From: Candidatus Intestinimonas stercorigallinarum
GTDB taxonomy: Bacteria; Bacillota; Clostridia; Oscillospirales; Oscillospiraceae
Direction: 5' to 3'
Assembly: GCA_019115345.1 (NCBI GenBank)
Contig: DXDV01000007.1
Span: 1 to 7,480, forward strand
DNA length: 7,480 bases
The position numbers were made by a program, and so were the translations under genes. The notes beneath the pieces were generated by a model. The model was not told the DNA's origin and did not search any database. It saw only the letters and a list, made by a program, of their open reading frames with translations. This document shows, piece by piece, positions 4,813-7,480 of this stretch (within the stretch, counting starts at the first letter, position 1; each line of letters begins with the position of its first letter).

Positions 4813-6072
4813 ATGAGAGATGTCTACATTGTCAATTGCTGCCGCACCGCCGTGGGCTCCTTTGGCGGAAGCCTGAAGGACGTGTCCGCCGTGGACATGG
4901 GCTCCATCGTGGTCAAGGAGGCCCTGAAGCGGGCCAATGTCGCCCCTGAGAACGTGGACGAGGTCATCTTCGGCGGCGTGCTCACCGCCGGCCTGGGCCA
5001 GAACATCGCCCGTCAGGTCATGGTCAAGGCTGGTATCCCCTTCAACGTGCCCGCTTTCACCGTCAACATGGTGTGCGGCTCCGGCATGAAGTCCGTCATG
5101 GAGGCCGCCCGCTCCATCGTCTGCGGCGACGCCGACGTCGTCGTGGCCGGCGGCACCGAGAGCATGTCCCAGGCTCCCTTCACCCTCCCCGACGAGCGCT
5201 GGGGCGCCCGCATGGGCGACAAGAAGGCCGTTGACACCATGATCAAGGACGGCCTGTGGGAGGCTTACAACAACTATCACATGGGCACCACCGCCGAGAA
5301 CATCGCCGACGTGTGGGGCATCACCCGCCAGGAGATGGACGAGTTCGCCGCCGCCTCCCAGCAGAAGGCCTGCGCCGCTGTGGAGTCCGGCCGCTTCGCC
5401 GATGAGATCGTGGCCGTGCCCATCAAGAAGAAGAAGGAGATCGTGGAGTTCAAGGTGGACGAGTATCCCAAGGCCGGCACCACCGTGGAGTCCGTCTCCA
5501 AGCTCAAGGGCGCCTTCCCCGTGGGTCCCGAGGGTGTGGAGGACGCCATCGTCCATACCTTTGAGCCCACCCAGATCCACGCTGAGGACGCCAAGAAGCA
5601 CGTCCAGCGGGTGACCGCTGCCAACGCCTCCGGCCTGAACGACGGCGCTGCCGCCATCATCGTGGCCTCCGGCGAGGCCGTGGAGAAGTACGGCCTGAAG
5701 CCCATGGCCAAGCTGATCGGCTGGGGCCAGGGCGGCGTGGATCCCAAGATCATGGGCGTGGGCCCTGTGCCTGCTTCTCGGAACGCCATGGCGAAGGCTG
5801 GCGTGACGATTGACGACATCGACCTCATCGAGGCCAACGAGGCTTTTGCCGCGCAGTCTATCGCGGTGGGCCGCGAGTTGGGCTTCGACCTGAGCAAGCT
5901 GAACGTGAACGGCGGCGCCATCGCCATCGGTCACCCCATCGGCTGCTCCGGTGCCCGTATCATCGTCACCCTGCTCCACGAGATGGCTAAGCGCCCCGAG
6001 GCCAAGAAGGGTCTGGCTACCCTCTGCATCGGCGGCGGCATGGGTGTTGCCACCATCTTCGAGAAGTGCTGA
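4813..6072 (+). CDS. thlA: Acetyl-CoA C-acetyltransferase (thiolase)
   Basis: This cytosolic biosynthetic thiolase (EC 2.3.1.9) condenses two acetyl-CoA into acetoacetyl-CoA, the entry step to butyrate in Clostridia. It is 419 residues against about 392 for the family. The nucleophile is Cys88 in NMVCGSGMKS; NEAF is at 342-345, His374 in AIGHPIGCSG and the second catalytic Cys405 in LCIGGGMG. Near-identity to ThlA motifs runs along the whole length (GGVLTAGLGQN, AGGTESMSQAPF, GTTAENIAD). The extra length is a 26-residue insertion at about 236-266, between KGAF and VTAANASGLNDGAA, rich in charged residues and His. The start is ATG 4813, nine bases after GGAGGT (4798-4803); a longer in-frame reading from 4759 lacks a binding site. 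It has its own promoter and is followed by hairpins, so it is probably monocistronic. The other butyrate-pathway genes are not in the window. The symbol thlA (or atoB) is by function. Confidence 0.95.
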   Translation: MRDVYIVNCCRTAVGSFGGSLKDVSAVDMGSIVVKEALKRANVAPENVDEVIFGGVLTAGLGQNIARQVMVKAGIPFNVPAFTVNMVCGSGMKSVMEAARSIVCGDADVVVAGGTESMSQAPFTLPDERWGARMGDKKAVDTMIKDGLWEAYNNYHMGTTAENIADVWGITRQEMDEFAAASQQKACAAVESGRFADEIVAVPIKKKKEIVEFKVDEYPKAGTTVESVSKLKGAFPVGPEGVEDAIVHTFEPTQIHAEDAKKHVQRVTAANASGLNDGAAAIIVASGEAVEKYGLKPMAKLIGWGQGGVDPKIMGVGPVPASRNAMAKAGVTIDDIDLIEANEAFAAQSIAVGRELGFDLSKLNVNGGAIAIGHPIGCSGARIIVTLLHEMAKRPEAKKGLATLCIGGGMGVATIFEKC

Positions 6073-6088
6073 CCATTCGCTGAGCATA

Positions 6089-6123
6089 AAGGCCCGGCGG
6101 AGGACCATCCTCCGCCGGGCCTT
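6089..6123 (+). terminator. Hairpin directly after thiolase
   Basis: A perfect 16-bp stem (6089-6104 with 6108-6123) has a CCA loop and starts 16 bases after the stop codon. Only two Ts belong to the 3' arm and no real U-tract follows. It may block exonucleases or pause polymerase, with termination completed by the next hairpin. Confidence 0.7.
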
Positions 6124-6139
6124 GTGCCGTTTATCGCTC

Positions 6140-6176
6140 GCCCGCGGGAGAACAGGCGCCGGGGGCGGGCTTTTTT
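6140..6176 (+). terminator. Second terminator after thiolase
   Basis: GCCCGC (6140-6145) pairs with GCGGGC (6165-6170) across a large GC-rich loop, followed at once by TTTTTT (6171-6176). The stem is short, but the U-tract is good. It probably acts with the 16-bp hairpin just upstream. Confidence 0.6.
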
Positions 6177-6189
6177 CTGTGAATTTAGA

Positions 6190-6221
6190 CGGAGAGCGGC
6201 GGGTCACCCCGCCGCTCTCCG
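6190..6221. repeat. Third hairpin after thiolase
   Basis: A perfect 14-bp GC-rich stem (6190-6203 with 6208-6221) has a TCAC loop. No T-run follows on either strand, so it is not a classic terminator. It is the third in a run of hairpins packed into 133 bp between converging genes. Confidence 0.7.
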
Positions 6222-6239
6222 CCTGGATTGGAGGATAGA

Positions 6240-6272
6240 ATGAAAAGAAGAATCGTCTCTTGCCAATGGTGA
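6240..6272 (+). CDS. Possible 10-residue peptide
   Basis: ATG at 6240 lies five bases after GGAGG (6230-6234) and encodes MKRRIVSCQW, then TGA. A good ribosome binding site before a very short basic peptide, just after a strong hairpin, is what a leader peptide would look like. Against this, the next gene downstream is on the other strand, so there is nothing to control. It may be a chance match or the remnant 5' end of a lost gene. Confidence 0.15.
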   Translation: MKRRIVSCQW

Positions 6273-6292
6273 TGATACCAGGATATTGTTAC

Positions 6293-6323
6293 AAAAAAAG
6301 GCCGCAGATGTTACAGATCTGTG
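6293..6323 (-). terminator. Weak terminator of the mocA-like/tadA unit
   Basis: Read on the minus strand, CAGAT (6317-6321) pairs with ATCTG (6305-6309) over a 7-nt loop, followed by CGGCC and seven Ts (6293-6299). An outer AGGGCC/GGCCTT pairing overlapping the tadA stop would strengthen it. The stem is short, so the T-run carries the call. Confidence 0.4.
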
Positions 6324-6328
6324 AAACC

Positions 6329-6775
6329 TCAGCGAAGGCCCTCAAAAAACTCCCGCAGCAGGGCGGCGCAGGGCTCCTTCAGGATGCCGCCGTAGACCCG
6401 GGGCCGGTGGTTGAAGCCCTCCATGAAGAGGTTGAGGACGGAGCCGCAGCAGCCCGCCTTTTCGTCCTTGGCCCCGTAATACACCCGGTCGATACGGGCG
6501 TTGACGATGGCCCCGGCGCACATGGGGCAGGGCTCCAGGGTGACGTAGAGGGAGCAGCCGTGGAGGTTCCAGCCCCCCCGGCGGGCGCAGGCCGCCCGGA
6601 TGGCCTCCACCTCGGCGTGGGCCAGGGCGTCGCCGTTGGCCTCCCGGCGGTTCCAGCCCTCCCCGATGATGGTCCCGTCCCGGTCGGCCACCACGCAGCC
6701 CACCGGCACGTCCCCCGTCTCCAGGGCCTTTCGGGCCAGCTCCAGGGCCCGGGTCATATAGGTCTCCGGCGTCAT
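6329..6775 (-). CDS. tadA: tRNA-specific adenosine deaminase TadA
   Basis: It deaminates A34 to inosine in tRNA-Arg(ACG), letting one tRNA read CGU, CGC and CGA. It is 148 residues, a normal length. The zinc-deaminase motifs are intact: HAE at 53-55 (His53 zinc ligand, Glu55 proton shuttle) and PCPMC at 82-86 (Cys83 and Cys86 zinc ligands). DVPVGCVV (22-29) and RIDRVYYGAKDEKAG (94-108) are typical TadA sequence. The start follows AGGAGGGA (6781-6788) by five bases; this site lies inside the end of the upstream gene, and the two reading frames share ATGA (6772-6775), so translation is probably coupled. Partnering with a molybdenum-cofactor-type transferase is unusual, since in many Firmicutes tadA sits near dnaX or the tRNA-Ser region. 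A guanine or cytosine deaminase is a less likely alternative. Confidence 0.93.
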   Translation of the reverse strand: MTPETYMTRALELARKALETGDVPVGCVVADRDGTIIGEGWNRREANGDALAHAEVEAIRAACARRGGWNLHGCSLYVTLEPCPMCAGAIVNARIDRVYYGAKDEKAGCCGSVLNLFMEGFNHRPRVYGGILKEPCAALLREFFEGLR

Positions 6776-7341
6776 GGCCGTCCCTCCTCTTCCCTCGGGG
6801 TGTCCACGTCCAGGAGCTCGGCTGGGTCCCCCGCCTCGGTGAGGGTGAGGAGGTCCCGGTGGGCCCGGATGACGGCGCTGCCGCCGGTGTCCCCGGTGAG
6901 GGCCATGAGCTCCGGATAGAGGGCCTTGGGGAAGATCACCGGGTTGCCCTTTCTCCCCTGCCAGGAGAGGGCGTGGATGCGGTCGGGAGATTCCTGAAAG
7001 GCATTTAACAGCTTGATAATACTGCCCGTAGTCAAATTTGGCTGGTCGCAGACGGCAAACAGGGCGCCGTCGCTCCGCCAGGCCGCCTGGAGCCCCAGAC
7101 GGATACCCGCCGACACCCCCTCCCAAGGGTGGCAGTTTTGCAGGGCGAGATAGCCCGCCCGCCCGGCGTCGGAGAGGATCTGGCCGTACTGGCTGGTGAC
7201 CACCGCCGGGGAGAAGAGGGCGGGGGGCAGGGCGGCGAAGGCCCGGCGGTAGAGGGGCTCCCCTTCCCACAGGGCCAGGAGCTTGTTGCCGCCGTACCGC
7301 CGGCCGTAGCCGGAGGCCAGCAGGATGCAGGCGATCTTCAT
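6772..7341 (-). CDS. MobA/MocA-like nucleotidyltransferase
   Basis: A 189-residue protein of the NTP_transf_3 (MobA-like) family. The likeliest role is CTP:molybdopterin cytidylyltransferase (MocA), which makes the dinucleotide cofactor for molybdenum hydroxylases such as xanthine dehydrogenase. The nucleotide-binding N-terminus is LLASGYGRRYGGNKLL (7-22), a variant of LAAGxSxRxGxNKLL. CDQPN (98-102) supplies the metal-binding Asp. GNPVIFPKALYPELMALTGDTGG (132-154) is typical of MocA/YgfJ-like proteins, and DVDTP is at 178-182. The start follows AAGGAGGT (7347-7354) by five bases, an excellent site. It is the first gene of a two-gene unit with tadA. No molybdenum enzyme is in the window, so substrate is inferred from family only. 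MobA (guanylyl) or another sugar-phosphate-type transferase cannot be excluded. The gene symbol is left blank for that reason. Confidence 0.82.
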   Translation of the reverse strand: MKIACILLASGYGRRYGGNKLLALWEGEPLYRRAFAALPPALFSPAVVTSQYGQILSDAGRAGYLALQNCHPWEGVSAGIRLGLQAAWRSDGALFAVCDQPNLTTGSIIKLLNAFQESPDRIHALSWQGRKGNPVIFPKALYPELMALTGDTGGSAVIRAHRDLLTLTEAGDPAELLDVDTPREEEGRP

Positions 7342-7411
7342 GAGGGACCTCCTTTTGGGGTGGGGATGGGAGAAGGCCGGGGGCGGCGCGGTGCAGGACG
7401 CGGCGAGGTTT

Positions 7412-7437
7412 GGCGCGCCGGGGTCGTCGCGCCCCAC
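7412..7437 (+). repeat. 26-nt palindromic module, third copy
   Basis: This matches 516-541 at 25 of 26 bases and 291-315 in reverse complement. It lies some 70 bp upstream of the MocA-like gene start, so this repeat family also invades 5' regions. Confidence 0.75.
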
Positions 7438-7460
7438 AAAATCGGGCGGCACCGCGCTGC

Positions 7461-7479
7461 GGGCGGCCAAAGGCCGCCC
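7461..7479. repeat. GGGCGGCC-AAA-GGCCGCCC hairpin
   Basis: This is a perfect 8-bp stem identical to 194-212 and, but for the loop, to 243-261, 961-979 and 1010-1028. It is probably the start of another member of the interspersed repeat family that continues beyond the window edge. Confidence 0.7.
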
Positions 7480-7480
7480 C

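Noticed and set aside
4786..6207. 473-codon minus-strand frame opposite the thiolase
   Set aside because: It is antisense to a gene with all catalytic motifs intact, and reads through that gene's terminator hairpins.

Overview
The window looks like chromosome of a GC-rich, endospore-forming member of the Clostridia. It is most like the butyrate-producing Oscillospiraceae (Flavonifractor / Pseudoflavonifractor / Lawsonibacter type). This rests on an adjacent spoIVB-spo0A pair, strong AGGAGG-type ribosome binding sites, strong GC bias in coding DNA, a clostridial-type acetyl-CoA acetyltransferase, and repeat-rich intergenic DNA. The genus is an inference, not something read directly.

Layout, left to right. 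Positions 1-1084 hold no credible gene; they are a mosaic of interspersed palindromic repeats, including a 179-bp unit present twice (83-261 and 850-1028) and a long hairpin at 747-797. Positions 1085-3119, minus strand, hold spoIVB followed by spo0A, ending in a strong intrinsic terminator. Between the two genes lie a likely sigma-A promoter and two Spo0A-box-like sites. A 285-bp spacer with GGC-repeat tracts leads to a plus-strand gene for a small membrane protein resembling DUF6512 (3405-3926). Next come a tRNA-Arg(CCG) gene with its own near-consensus promoter and a 17-bp-stem terminator (3997-4167). A roughly 590-bp gene-free stretch follows; its first part is a run of hairpins ending in a terminator (4211-4382). 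A thiolase gene (4813-6072) has its own promoter and is followed by three consecutive hairpins. Converging on it from the right, on the minus strand, is a two-gene unit: a MobA/MocA-like nucleotidyltransferase and tadA, overlapping by ATGA. The window ends in the same repeat family with which it began.

How the genes relate. SpoIVB is the forespore signalling protease that triggers sigma-K activation, and Spo0A is the master regulator of sporulation entry; they form one conserved cassette. The thiolase supplies acetoacetyl-CoA, the first step from acetyl-CoA toward butyrate. TadA and the tRNA-Arg(CCG) both concern arginine decoding but are not in one operon. I see no defence system, phage, transposase gene or CRISPR array. 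The points most worth following are the repeat families, the hairpin array after the tRNA, a 26-residue insertion in the thiolase, unusual receiver-domain residues in Spo0A, and the coupling of tadA to a molybdenum-cofactor-type transferase.
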